This document shows, piece by piece, positions 25,385-34,006 of a DNA stretch of 64,000 nt (its first letter is position 1; each line of letters opens with the position of its first letter). Source of the DNA: Dysgonomonas mossii (GTDB taxonomy: Bacteria; Bacteroidota; Bacteroidia; Bacteroidales; Dysgonomonadaceae). The position numbers and the translations under genes were made by a program. The stretch lies in the NCBI RefSeq assembly GCF_004569505.1, contig NZ_SPPK01000006.1:62001-126000 (forward strand), given 5' to 3'. The notes below the pieces were generated by a model. The model was not told the DNA's origin and ran no database searches. It saw only the letters and a program-made list of their open reading frames with translations.

Positions 25385-26308
25385 GTGCAAAAACTTCTGA
25401 GCAAATTATATTATATTGTACCAATCTGCTGTTTCTTCCCGTTCTTCTCAGCACCGTTGGCTTTATTTCTCGGTATAATACTCGCTTTTTTTTATAAAGG
25501 GGAGGAAGTAGTTAAAACAGGCAAGCTAACAAAGTATCTACTGCAAGCATCTATTGTATGCATGGGTTTTTCGATGTCGATGCATGAGGTTATCCAAACA
25601 GGGAAAACAGGGTTTATGATCACTGTGGGTTCGGTTCTTATAACAGTTTTAGCGGGTATCGGACTCGGTTTGTTACTGAAAGTAGGAAAAAACACAACAT
25701 TACTTATATCTAGCGGAACAGCTATTTGTGGAGGGAGTGCCATTGCCGCCGTAGCTCCGGTTTTGGGGGCAAAAAACAACGAGATAAGTTTTTCACTTGC
25801 TGTTGTTTTTGTATTAAATGCTGTAGGATTATTTATTTTCCCAGCTATCGGACATCTGCTTCAAATGGATCAGACCCATTTCGGATATTGGGCTGCCATA
25901 GCTATACACGACACCAGCTCGGTAGTAGGAGCATGTTCGGCATACGGAGAGCAGGCCCTGCAAGTGGGTACAACCGTAAAACTAACACGTACACTCTGGA
26001 TTATACCGCTTGCATTATGCATCGCGTTCTTTAATAAAAATAAAACCTCGAAAATAACAATACCTTGGTTTATATTTCTGTTTGTTGTTGCTATCATTAT
26101 AGGAAACTATATTCCGGGAATGACAGAAACAAACGAACATCTCAGCTGGCTTGGAAAAAAAGGAATGATGATTTCTTTATTCTTTATCGGAGCCTCTATT
26201 AATCTGGAAGAAGTAAAAAAAACAGGCGTAAACACCTTTCTTCTAGGTATTCTTCTTTGGTTTGTAATAGCTGTATTATCTTTATACTGGATTAAACTAA
26301 TGTTTTAA
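25385..26308 (+). CDS. YeiH/UPF0324-family membrane protein
   Basis: 307 aa beginning with GTG 25385. Nine or ten membrane segments; family motifs KYLLQASIVCMGFSMSM, SSGTAICGGSAIAAVAPVLG and IAIHDTSSVVGACSAYG. Some relatives are called putative sulfate or sulfonate exporters; none has a well-tested substrate I can cite. 6 bp after ybeY and sharing one base with the next gene (TAATG), so translationally coupled to the flavoprotein. Confidence 0.88.
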   Translation: MQKLLSKLYYIVPICCFFPFFSAPLALFLGIILAFFYKGEEVVKTGKLTKYLLQASIVCMGFSMSMHEVIQTGKTGFMITVGSVLITVLAGIGLGLLLKVGKNTTLLISSGTAICGGSAIAAVAPVLGAKNNEISFSLAVVFVLNAVGLFIFPAIGHLLQMDQTHFGYWAAIAIHDTSSVVGACSAYGEQALQVGTTVKLTRTLWIIPLALCIAFFNKNKTSKITIPWFIFLFVVAIIIGNYIPGMTETNEHLSWLGKKGMMISLFFIGASINLEEVKKTGVNTFLLGILLWFVIAVLSLYWIKLMF

Positions 26309-27090
26309 TGAACAAAATTGTAGACAAAGAGTATTTCTCTGAAAACGTAGTTAAGTTTGAGGTTGAAGCACCTCTTATCGCTAAAAGCCGTAAGGCCGGC
26401 CACTTTGTCATTGTACGTGTTGGCGAGAAAGGCGAGCGTATACCTTTAACCATTGCAGCATCTGACCTTAACAAAGGAACTATCACTATTGTTATTCAGG
26501 CTGTAGGAGCCTCTTCAAAAAAGATTTGCGAACTGAATGTGGGCGATTATATAACTGATATTGTTGGCCCGCTAGGACAAGCAACCCATATCGAAAACTA
26601 CGGGACGGTTATCTGTGCCGGGGGTGGAGTAGGTATTGCGCCAATGCTTCCAATTATAGAAGCGATGAAAAGAGCCGGAAATAAAGTTATTTCTGTCTTG
26701 GCAGCACGCACCAAAGACCTTGTGATACTCGAAAAACAAGTAGCCGAATACTCGGACGAAGTAATAGTTATGACCGATGATGGTTCTTACGGACACAAAG
26801 GATTGATTACAAATGGTGTTGAGATGGTAATTAATCGTGAGAAAGTAGACTTATGTGTAACCATAGGCCCTGCTATTATGATGAAATTCGTTTCTTTACT
26901 GACCCAGAAATACAATATTCCTACAATGGCATCATTAAACACCATTATGGTAGACGGCACAGGCATGTGCGGTGCTTGTCGTGTATCGGTAGGAGGAAAA
27001 ACTAAATTTGTATGTGTTGATGGTCCCGAGTTTAATGCTCACGAAGTAGATTTCGACGAAATGCTAATGAGGCTAAGAGCTTATAGTTAA
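26308..27090 (+). CDS. FAD/NAD-binding [2Fe-2S] subunit, NfnA/SudB type
   Basis: 260 aa. Ferredoxin-NADP reductase fold: FAD-binding barrel (1-95), NAD(P) domain with GGGVGIAPMLPIIEAMK, and a C-terminal iron-sulfur motif Cys-x2-Cys-x11-Cys (GMCGACRVSV ... KFVCVDGPEF). With the next gene it matches the two subunits of electron-bifurcating NADH-dependent ferredoxin:NADP oxidoreductase (NfnAB), also described as SudBA sulfide dehydrogenase. Which activity applies cannot be told from sequence alone. Confidence 0.88.
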   Translation: MNKIVDKEYFSENVVKFEVEAPLIAKSRKAGHFVIVRVGEKGERIPLTIAASDLNKGTITIVIQAVGASSKKICELNVGDYITDIVGPLGQATHIENYGTVICAGGGVGIAPMLPIIEAMKRAGNKVISVLAARTKDLVILEKQVAEYSDEVIVMTDDGSYGHKGLITNGVEMVINREKVDLCVTIGPAIMMKFVSLLTQKYNIPTMASLNTIMVDGTGMCGACRVSVGGKTKFVCVDGPEFNAHEVDFDEMLMRLRAYS

Positions 27091-27128
27091 ATTAATTATT
27101 GAGTAAAATTAAAAATATCAGCTCAGTC

Positions 27129-27163
27129 TTATTACCTATAACTAATTACTTACAACTTACGAC
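27129..27163 (+). repeat. Heptad repeats before the gltA-like gene
   Basis: Five contiguous units: TTATTAC, CTATAAC, TAATTAC, TTACAAC, TTACGAC; the array ends 5 bp before ATG 27169. Same unit style and same place relative to the start codon as at 16013-16046. Confidence 0.65.
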
Positions 27164-27168
27164 TAAAA

Positions 27169-28641
27169 ATGACAGAACAAGAATATATACAAGCACGCCG
27201 AAGCGAACCATGGAGAGAGGAACTGCGTAAAACCATGAAGGCTAAAGAACGAGGAGAAAAATCTCGTGTACACATGCCCGAGTTGGATGCTGAATACAGA
27301 AGCCACTCCCTGAAAGAAGAAGTTAATTTAGGACTTACCGAAGAACAAGCTATGGCAGAAGCGGCACGATGCCTCGACTGCGCAAACCCTACTTGTATGG
27401 AAGGTTGTCCGGTGGGAATCCAAATACCAACCTTCATTAAAAACATAGAGCGTGGTGAATTTCTTGAAGCAGCTAAAGTGCTGAAAGAAACAAGCGCCTT
27501 GCCTGCTGTCTGCGGACGTGTATGCCCACAAGAAAAGCAGTGTGAAGCGAAATGTATCTATATACAAAAGATGAAAAAAGAGCCGGTGGCTATCGGATAC
27601 TTAGAGCGCTTTGCGGCAGACTATGAGCGTGAAAGCGGACAAGTAGCTATACCCGAACTAGCTCCTGCCAATGGCATAAAAATAGCGGCCGTAGGTTCAG
27701 GCCCGGCAGGACTTTCTTTTGCCGGAGATATGGCAAAACGAGGATATGACGTAACTGTATTTGAGGCACTACATGAGATTGGGGGCGTTCTTAAATATGG
27801 TATACCAGAGTTCCGTCTTCCAAACGAAATAGTAGACGTTGAAATAAATGTACTTCGTGATATGGGGGTTAAGTTCGTCAAGAACTGTATTGTTGGAAAA
27901 ACGATTACCCACGAAGACCTGAGAGAAAAAGGCTTCAAGGGAATTTTTGCTGCAAGCGGAGCAGGGCTTCCTAACTTCATGAATATTCCGGGAGAAAATC
28001 TGATTGGAGTGATGTCGTCTAATGAATATCTTACCCGTGTCAACCTGATGGATGCATCAAACCCGGAAAGTGACACCCCTGTGCAAATGGGTAAGAAAGT
28101 TGCTGTTATAGGTGCAGGTAACACTGCTATGGATGCGATACGTACAGCAAAACGTTTAGGTGCAGAAAAAGCATATATCATTTATCGCCGCTCGGAAGAA
28201 GAAATGCCAGCCCGTATAGAGGAAGTAAAACATGCCAAAGAAGAAGGTATTGAGTTCTATACGCTGCATAATCCAATTAAGTACGAAGGTGATGAAAAAG
28301 GTCATGTAAAACGAATGCTCCTACAGAAGATGGAGCTTGGTGAACCGGACGCATCTGGTCGTCGTAAGCCTATCGCAATCGAAGGAGCTACTGAATGGTT
28401 CGACATAGATGAAGTAATAGTCAGTGTTGGAGTATCTCCAAATCCATTAATTCCTTCAACGTTTAAAGGTCTTCAAGTTTCTAAGTGGGGAACAATCATT
28501 GTGAATCAGGAAACAATGCAATCTGACCTGCCGGATGTATATGCGGGGGGTGACATCGTTCGTGGAGGGGCAACAGTTATTCTGGCCATGGGTGATGGAC
28601 GTAAAGCTGCTGCAGCAATGGACAAAGCATTAAAAGGATAA
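27169..28641 (+). CDS. Glutamate synthase small-chain-like flavoprotein, NfnB/SudA type
   Basis: 490 aa. N-terminal domain with eight Cys for two [4Fe-4S] clusters (CLDCANPTCMEGCPVG and VCGRVCPQEKQCEAKC), FAD dinucleotide fold GSGPAGLSFAGDMAKRGYDV, and NADPH site VIGAGNTAMDAIRTAKRLGA. Often annotated homotetrameric NADPH-dependent glutamate synthase GltA, but pairing with the NfnA-type gene upstream favours an NfnAB/SudBA complex that shuttles electrons between NADH, ferredoxin and NADPH. Followed by a strong terminator. Confidence 0.9.
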   Translation: MTEQEYIQARRSEPWREELRKTMKAKERGEKSRVHMPELDAEYRSHSLKEEVNLGLTEEQAMAEAARCLDCANPTCMEGCPVGIQIPTFIKNIERGEFLEAAKVLKETSALPAVCGRVCPQEKQCEAKCIYIQKMKKEPVAIGYLERFAADYERESGQVAIPELAPANGIKIAAVGSGPAGLSFAGDMAKRGYDVTVFEALHEIGGVLKYGIPEFRLPNEIVDVEINVLRDMGVKFVKNCIVGKTITHEDLREKGFKGIFAASGAGLPNFMNIPGENLIGVMSSNEYLTRVNLMDASNPESDTPVQMGKKVAVIGAGNTAMDAIRTAKRLGAEKAYIIYRRSEEEMPARIEEVKHAKEEGIEFYTLHNPIKYEGDEKGHVKRMLLQKMELGEPDASGRRKPIAIEGATEWFDIDEVIVSVGVSPNPLIPSTFKGLQVSKWGTIIVNQETMQSDLPDVYAGGDIVRGGATVILAMGDGRKAAAAMDKALKG

Positions 28642-28664
28642 AAAAAGATCTATTTATATAAGTA

Positions 28665-28704
28665 AGCCCTCATTGATTCTTATCAATGAGGGTTTCGTTT
28701 TTTA
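28665..28704 (+). terminator. Terminator after the gltA-like gene
   Basis: CCCTCATTGAT / ATCAATGAGGG 11-bp perfect stem, 4-nt loop, then TTTCGTTTTTTT-like tail. Confidence 0.9.
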
Positions 28705-29047
28705 TCAAAAAATACAGATAAGATTTTCAATCCATTCGCAGCATAAGTACTATAAAATCACATTCTTTCTCTAGAAGGGTTAATTTCACATTCAGAATCA
28801 AAAAGATTGCGCACTTTTATCTTCTTTGTGCAGCCTATATAAGTAGTGAACAAAAAATAGAAAGATTACGTTTTTTTTATGACAAATTGACAATTTTAAT
28901 ATTGTTTTTGTTTATTTATTCGGATATAAAAAGCTAAATTTGTGAGGCTATTAAAGGATTGATATACAATTAATGAATTAATATATTTAGAGTGTACATA
29001 GCCTGCATTTTATGTTACTCTTATCAGTATAATACCTAAAAAAAGTT
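28705..29047. other. Intergenic region and leader before the carboxyltransferase gene
   Basis: 343 bp without a gene. It holds the promoter box TAAATTTG at 28935-28942 (perfect TAnnTTTG) with a TTTG 24 bp before it, leaving a leader of about 100 nt. A short inverted pair GCAC/GTGC lies at 28810-28834. No riboswitch fold recognised. Confidence 0.5.
28935..28942 (+). promoter_or_regulatory. -7 promoter box for the carboxyltransferase gene
   Basis: TAAATTTG, 105 bp before the start codon, the only perfect box in the region. Confidence 0.5.
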
Positions 29048-30829
29048 ATGGGAAGAGAAATTAAATTCAGCCTCGTTTATCGTGACATGTGGCAGTCATC
29101 GGGAAAGTACCAGCCGCGTGTTGACCAATTGACACAAGTTGCACCGGTTATTATTGACATGGGATGTTTTGCTCGTGTTGAAACGAATGGTGGCGCTTTT
29201 GAACAAGTAAATTTGCTTTACGGAGAAAATCCAAACAAAGCAGTTCGTGAATGGACAGCTCCTTTCAACAAAGTTGGCATCCAAACACACATGCTTGAAC
29301 GTGGATTAAATGCTCTACGCATGTACCCTGTTCCAAAAGATGTTCGTCAATTGATGTTTAAAGTAAAACATGCACAAGGGACTAATATCTCTCGTTCGTT
29401 TGATGGATTGAATGACCCCCGCAACCTTGAACTTTCTGTAAAATATGCAAAAGAAGCCGGCATGATTTCTCAGGCTGCTCTTTGTATTACTTCGTCCCCT
29501 ATCCATACAGTAGAATACTATGTAAACTTTGCTGACAAACTAGTAGAGTTTGGAGCTGACGAATTATGCTTAAAAGACATGGCCGGTGTAGGACGTCCTG
29601 CTTTCCTAGGTAAATTAGTGAAAGCACTAAAAGACCGCCATCCAAATATTCCGATTCAGTATCATGGACACACAGGCCCGGGTTTCTCTGTAGCTTCTAT
29701 GCTCGAAGTTGCACGTGCAGGTGCTGACTATGTAGATACAGCAATCGAACCTTTAGCATGGGGAATGGTGCACCCTGATATTATCACAATACAGGCAATG
29801 CTCAAAAATGCAGGATTCTCTGTACCTGATATCAATATGAGCGCTTATATGGAAGCTCGCGCATTGACGCAATCATTCATAGACGATTTCTTAGGATATT
29901 GGATCGACCCTTCAAACAAAATAATGACATCTCTACTTGTAGGCTGCGGTCTTCCGGGAGGTATGATGGGCTCTATGATGGCCGACCTTAGAGGTATGCA
30001 TTCGGCTATCAATATGGCCCTTCGCAATAATGGTAAAGCTGAAGTTACGTTGAATGATCTTGTAGTACAATTATTCGAAGAAGTAGAATATATATGGCCT
30101 AAACTTGGTTATCCGCCACTCGTAACACCATTCAGCCAATATGTGAAAAATATTGCATTGATGAATATATTCTCGATGGCTCAGGGACAACCTCGTTTCT
30201 CTAACATCGACAAAGACAGCTGGAATATGATACTTGGTAAAACAGGTACGCTTCCTGGCAAGCTGGATGAAGAAATTGTTGAATTGGCTAAGGCAAAAGG
30301 ACTTGAATTCTACACAGGCAATCCACAGGATGAATACCCTGACGCTCTTGATTCATATCGCAAAGAAATGGATGAAAACGGCTGGGATTACGGACAAGAT
30401 GACGAAGAATTGTTTGAATTAGCAATGCACGACCGTCAATACCGTGACTACAAATCAGGATTGGCAAAAGAACGTTTCAATATAGACCTTGAAAAAGAAA
30501 AGGAAAAAGCCGGTGCTCCAATAATCGTAACACGTCAGGTAGTAGAAGTACCTGCATTTGATGCGGAAGCGATTAAAGCTAAATATCCGGAAGCAAAACC
30601 TCTTCAAGCTACAGTTAGCGGACAAGTTATTTGGCAAGTGGATGTAGACGATGTTTCTACCGCTCCTGTTGTTGGCACATCCGTAAAAGAAGGTGATGTT
30701 GTATGTTTTGTTCAAACTTATTATGGTATCGAAGAAGTAAAAGCTCTTACTTCAGGAAAGATTATCCAAATAGAAACAAAACAAGGCGCAAAAGTTCAAA
30801 AGAATCAGGTTTTAGCTTATATAGACTAA
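29048..30829 (+). CDS. Oxaloacetate decarboxylase/pyruvate carboxylase-type carboxyltransferase
   Basis: 593 aa. HMGL-like TIM-barrel carboxyltransferase: VYRDMWQSSGKYQPRVD, DMAGVGRPAFLGKLVKAL with the metal-binding Asp, and YHGHTGPGFS (His pair), then the PYC_OADA conserved domain (to about 465). The C-terminal 80 residues fold like a biotinyl domain, but the biotin motif MKM is replaced: FVQTYYGIEEVKALTSGKII, with Tyr where Lys is biotinylated. It must therefore use a separate biotin carrier or work without one. Annotated in relatives as OadA or pyruvate carboxylase subunit B. Own promoter and terminator; no beta or gamma decarboxylase subunit beside it. Confidence 0.88.
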   Translation: MGREIKFSLVYRDMWQSSGKYQPRVDQLTQVAPVIIDMGCFARVETNGGAFEQVNLLYGENPNKAVREWTAPFNKVGIQTHMLERGLNALRMYPVPKDVRQLMFKVKHAQGTNISRSFDGLNDPRNLELSVKYAKEAGMISQAALCITSSPIHTVEYYVNFADKLVEFGADELCLKDMAGVGRPAFLGKLVKALKDRHPNIPIQYHGHTGPGFSVASMLEVARAGADYVDTAIEPLAWGMVHPDIITIQAMLKNAGFSVPDINMSAYMEARALTQSFIDDFLGYWIDPSNKIMTSLLVGCGLPGGMMGSMMADLRGMHSAINMALRNNGKAEVTLNDLVVQLFEEVEYIWPKLGYPPLVTPFSQYVKNIALMNIFSMAQGQPRFSNIDKDSWNMILGKTGTLPGKLDEEIVELAKAKGLEFYTGNPQDEYPDALDSYRKEMDENGWDYGQDDEELFELAMHDRQYRDYKSGLAKERFNIDLEKEKEKAGAPIIVTRQVVEVPAFDAEAIKAKYPEAKPLQATVSGQVIWQVDVDDVSTAPVVGTSVKEGDVVCFVQTYYGIEEVKALTSGKIIQIETKQGAKVQKNQVLAYID

Positions 30830-30844
30830 AAGTGCAGCCTAATA

Positions 30845-30888
30845 AAAGAAGAGGGAAGGTTGAATGTTCAACCTTCCCTCTTCTTTTT
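30845..30888 (+). terminator. Very strong terminator after the carboxyltransferase gene
   Basis: Perfect 19-bp stem (30846-30864 with 30867-30885, left arm starting AAGAAGAGGGAAGG) closed by only two bases, then TTT. The right arm's own pyrimidines lengthen the U-rich tail. Confidence 0.92.
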
Positions 30889-30952
30889 GAACCCACTTTC
30901 CTATTTTTTATATTTATAAGTTTAGATAAACTCCAATTGTATAAATTTTAAT

Positions 30953-30960
30953 TACTTTTG
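30953..30960 (+). promoter_or_regulatory. -7 promoter box for the Fuc4N operon
   Basis: TACTTTTG, perfect TAnnTTTG, 36 bp before the first gene of the four-gene operon. Confidence 0.6.
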
Positions 30961-30995
30961 CGCGATCATTTAACTACTGAACTGAACTTAGATTT

Positions 30996-32120
30996 ATGAT
31001 AAATTTTAATAAGCCTCACCTTACAGGGAAGGAATTAGACCACATCCAAACAAGCCTCAACAACCTGAAGCTCTGTGGAGATGGATATTTCACAAAGAAA
31101 TGTGAATCTTATTTCGAGAAAATGCTCTCTGCAAAAAAATGTCTCCTCACAACATCTTGTTCCGATGCTCTGGAAATGTGTGCTATATTATGCAAGCTAA
31201 ATCCGGAAGACGAGGTAATTGTTCCATCGTATACATTCGTTTCCTCTGCCTTAGCTTTTGTTAGAGAAAAAGCCAAAATTGTATTTGCTGATAGCAAAAA
31301 AGAAAACCCCTGTATAGATGAACGCAAATTGGAAAATCTAATAACATCTCGAACAAAAGCCATCGTTGTTGTTCACTATGCTGGCATAGCTTGTGATATG
31401 GATGTCATTATGGAGATAGCAGACAAGTATAATATATTAGTTATAGAAGACGCAGCACAAGGATTTGGCAGTTACTATAAAGGTAAACCTCTCGGATCGA
31501 TAGGACACCTGGCGGCATTTTCTTTTCATGAAACCAAAAATATACAATGTGGAGAAGGTGGATTATTAGTAATTAATGATGACAGATTTATCAAAAGAGC
31601 AGAAATAGTTTGGGAAAAGGGCACTAATAGGGCGGAATTCTTCCGTGGGGAAATAAATAAATACGGATGGAAAGATTTAGGGTCTTCCTTTCTTCCGGCA
31701 GACTATGTAGCAGCCTTCCTTTGGGCTCAACTTGAATCAGCAGAAGAGATACAGCAAAAACGAAAAGCAATTTGGAAGAGATATTATGACAGGCTAAAGG
31801 ATACACTCAAAGACAGAATACAAGACATTCCCGACTATGCAAGCAATAATGCACATATGTTTTATTTTGTATGCGATTCGTTTGCTGAACGTAGTAGCTT
31901 GATAAATCATCTTTCTCAAAACGATATAAAAGCGACATTTCATTATTTGTCTCTACACAAAAGTGATTATATGCAGGAAAAAGGATATCAAGCAGATTTG
32001 CCCTATGCAGACCTTTACTCCGATAATCTTATAAGGCTTCCTTTCTATTACGAATTAAGTAATGCAGAAATTGACTTTATAATAGATAAGATTAAAGAAT
32101 TTTATACCCATAAGCTATGA
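30996..32120 (+). CDS. rffA: dTDP-4-amino-4,6-dideoxygalactose transaminase (RffA/WecE type)
   Basis: 374 aa, DegT/DnrJ/EryC1/StrS PLP aminotransferase. Makes dTDP-Fuc4N from dTDP-4-keto-6-deoxyglucose. Motifs: LTTSCSDALEMCAILCKL, VPSYTFVSSALAF, VIEDAAQGFGSYYKGKPLG, and the PLP lysine in FSFHETKNIQCGEGG. The subtype follows the next gene, a Fuc4NAc transferase. Overlaps that gene by 4 bp (ATGA), so coupled. Confidence 0.92.
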   Translation: MINFNKPHLTGKELDHIQTSLNNLKLCGDGYFTKKCESYFEKMLSAKKCLLTTSCSDALEMCAILCKLNPEDEVIVPSYTFVSSALAFVREKAKIVFADSKKENPCIDERKLENLITSRTKAIVVVHYAGIACDMDVIMEIADKYNILVIEDAAQGFGSYYKGKPLGSIGHLAAFSFHETKNIQCGEGGLLVINDDRFIKRAEIVWEKGTNRAEFFRGEINKYGWKDLGSSFLPADYVAAFLWAQLESAEEIQQKRKAIWKRYYDRLKDTLKDRIQDIPDYASNNAHMFYFVCDSFAERSSLINHLSQNDIKATFHYLSLHKSDYMQEKGYQADLPYADLYSDNLIRLPFYYELSNAEIDFIIDKIKEFYTHKL

Positions 32121-33229
32121 TCCTTCATCTGGTACATGATGAGAAAATAATTAATCGTACTATTGACGTTTTTGAAACTGTATTCCCGGGAGAAAATTTA
32201 TTTGTTGTTTTTACCCGTAAAAAGTTCAAATTTGTACGAAATGGAGATAATGTAATATCGTTTCTTGATTTTGAAAGAGTAAGAAAAGATTGTGATATTA
32301 CATCTATCATCATTCATTATATGAATAGTAGAAAGATAAAATTCATACAAACCTTCTATCCTTCAAAACCTACTGTGTACTGGATTATATGGGGTGCTGA
32401 TTTATACAACAAACTTTTGGAGCCAAGGGGTTTTAAGATGATCGACAAACAAAGTAGCTATCATAAATCCCCAAAATTAAAAAACCTCTTATTAACCCCC
32501 TACAACAGGATAAAAGAGCAAATCAGAACCAAGCAGAACATTTACTTTATAGATAAAAGAGTTCAATATATTGTAACAGATACTACAGAAAACGACTACA
32601 ATATATTATTAAAATACTATCCAAAACTAAAACATATTCCTTGGAAAGATTTCTTTTACTATCCTATTGATGTCATTTTAGGAGAAGAATTAATGGAAAT
32701 GCATATTGAAGGCCAAAATATTCAGATTGGCAACTCAGCTTCAATGACTAATAATCATGAGTATGCGATGAGTATCTTATCCAAATTGCAAATAGGAGAC
32801 AGAAAAATTGTCGTCCCTTTGAGCTATTCGGGAGATAAAGCATATAAGGAATCTGTTGTAAGATGTGGAAAAAAGCTATTGGGAGAAAATTTCACTCCTC
32901 TAATGAATTTCATGCCATTGGAAGATTACAACAAACTACTCATCAATATCAATGTAGCAATATATGGCAACTGGCGACAAGAAGCCATAGGAAACATTAT
33001 TATATCTTTGTATCTGGGAGCTAAGGTATTCCTATCTTATCATAATCCAGTATTAGAATGGGCTCAAAATCATAATCTGATTGTATTTGAATTAGAAAAG
33101 ATAACTCAGGCAGAGATCGACTCTCCTCTAAACGAAACAGACAAAAAGAGAAATAGAAAAATATTAATTCAATTATATAATAAAGAGAGGTTGTTTAAAC
33201 TCATTAAAGAAAGTTTCGCGGAAAAATAA
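32117..33229 (+). CDS. TDP-Fuc4NAc:lipid II Fuc4NAc transferase (WecF/RffT family)
   Basis: 370 aa, glycosyltransferase family 56. Family pattern: MILHLVHDEKIINRTIDVFE at the start, PTVYWIIWGADLYNKLLEP in the middle, and IYGNWRQEAIGNIIISLYLG with HNPVLEWAQ near the C-terminus. In enterobacteria WecF adds Fuc4NAc to the lipid carrier in enterobacterial common antigen synthesis. No wecA, wecB or wecG is visible here, so the product is probably another surface glycan. Coupled to the aminotransferase. Confidence 0.88.
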   Translation: MILHLVHDEKIINRTIDVFETVFPGENLFVVFTRKKFKFVRNGDNVISFLDFERVRKDCDITSIIIHYMNSRKIKFIQTFYPSKPTVYWIIWGADLYNKLLEPRGFKMIDKQSSYHKSPKLKNLLLTPYNRIKEQIRTKQNIYFIDKRVQYIVTDTTENDYNILLKYYPKLKHIPWKDFFYYPIDVILGEELMEMHIEGQNIQIGNSASMTNNHEYAMSILSKLQIGDRKIVVPLSYSGDKAYKESVVRCGKKLLGENFTPLMNFMPLEDYNKLLININVAIYGNWRQEAIGNIIISLYLGAKVFLSYHNPVLEWAQNHNLIVFELEKITQAEIDSPLNETDKKRNRKILIQLYNKERLFKLIKESFAEK

Positions 33230-33237
33230 AGGGAAAA

Positions 33238-34002
33238 ATGAAAAAGCTATTATTATTTACAATTTTGTTAGGAGCATTAAACATCTACGCCCAATCTCCA
33301 GAAAAAAACAAATACACTATCTTATTAACAGGCGCATCGTTTGCCTCATCAAACAACGGTTGGTTCGAATTAGCTTGCAGAACGCTCGATGCTACTCCCA
33401 TAAACAAGGCTATAGGGGGAGAAGCTATTGCTGATGCGGCAAATAAGATCGCAGCTGATACGCTTTATACAAAACAGCAACTAGAAGATATAGATGCTTT
33501 CGTAATAATGCATGTACACGATGAAGATGTTGCCAGTGAAAACGGTCTTAAAGAAAACTATAAAGATTATAAGACACCCTTCGACAGGTCAAATTATGCC
33601 GCTGCATACGATTATGTCATCAAGCATTACATTACAGATTGTTACAATTTGAAATTTGATAAAAATTCAAAGTATTATAATACCCCGAGCGGAAAACCTG
33701 CAATCATAGTTTTATGTACACACTGGCATGACGCACGCATAATATACAATTCTGCAATACGCAAGTTGGCCGATAAGTGGGGCTTTCCGGTTGTAGAATT
33801 CGATAAATATATCGGTTTCTCTAAAAATCACCTACACCCCGTTACCGGAAAGCAATATAGCATTTTGTATGCTCATAATAACGAGAAGGTAAATGGTGTA
33901 GAGTATGGATGGCATCCGTATAACGGAGAAGACAAGTATATACAACAACGTATGGCTGCTATATTCACCGATTTGATGAAAAAAGTTCTACCTTTGAAGT
34001 AG
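33238..34002 (+). CDS. Secreted SGNH/GDSL-like protein (DUF5040-like)
   Basis: 254 aa with signal peptide MKKLLLFTILLGALNIYAQ. The segment ILLTGASFASSNNGWFELAC resembles SGNH block I (Gly-x-Ser), and IVLCTHWHDARIIYNSAIRK with FPVVEFDKYIGFSKNHLHP may hold the later catalytic Asp/His. Such enzymes remove ester groups, for example acetyl groups from glycans, which would fit the neighbouring Fuc4NAc genes. 8 bp after the glycosyltransferase, 4 bp before the next gene. Confidence 0.7.
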   Translation: MKKLLLFTILLGALNIYAQSPEKNKYTILLTGASFASSNNGWFELACRTLDATPINKAIGGEAIADAANKIAADTLYTKQQLEDIDAFVIMHVHDEDVASENGLKENYKDYKTPFDRSNYAAAYDYVIKHYITDCYNLKFDKNSKYYNTPSGKPAIIVLCTHWHDARIIYNSAIRKLADKWGFPVVEFDKYIGFSKNHLHPVTGKQYSILYAHNNEKVNGVEYGWHPYNGEDKYIQQRMAAIFTDLMKKVLPLK

Positions 34003-34006
34003 AATT

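Noticed and set aside
27621..28181. 186-aa open frame on the minus strand
   Set aside because: Antisense to the gltA-like gene and without any recognisable motif.
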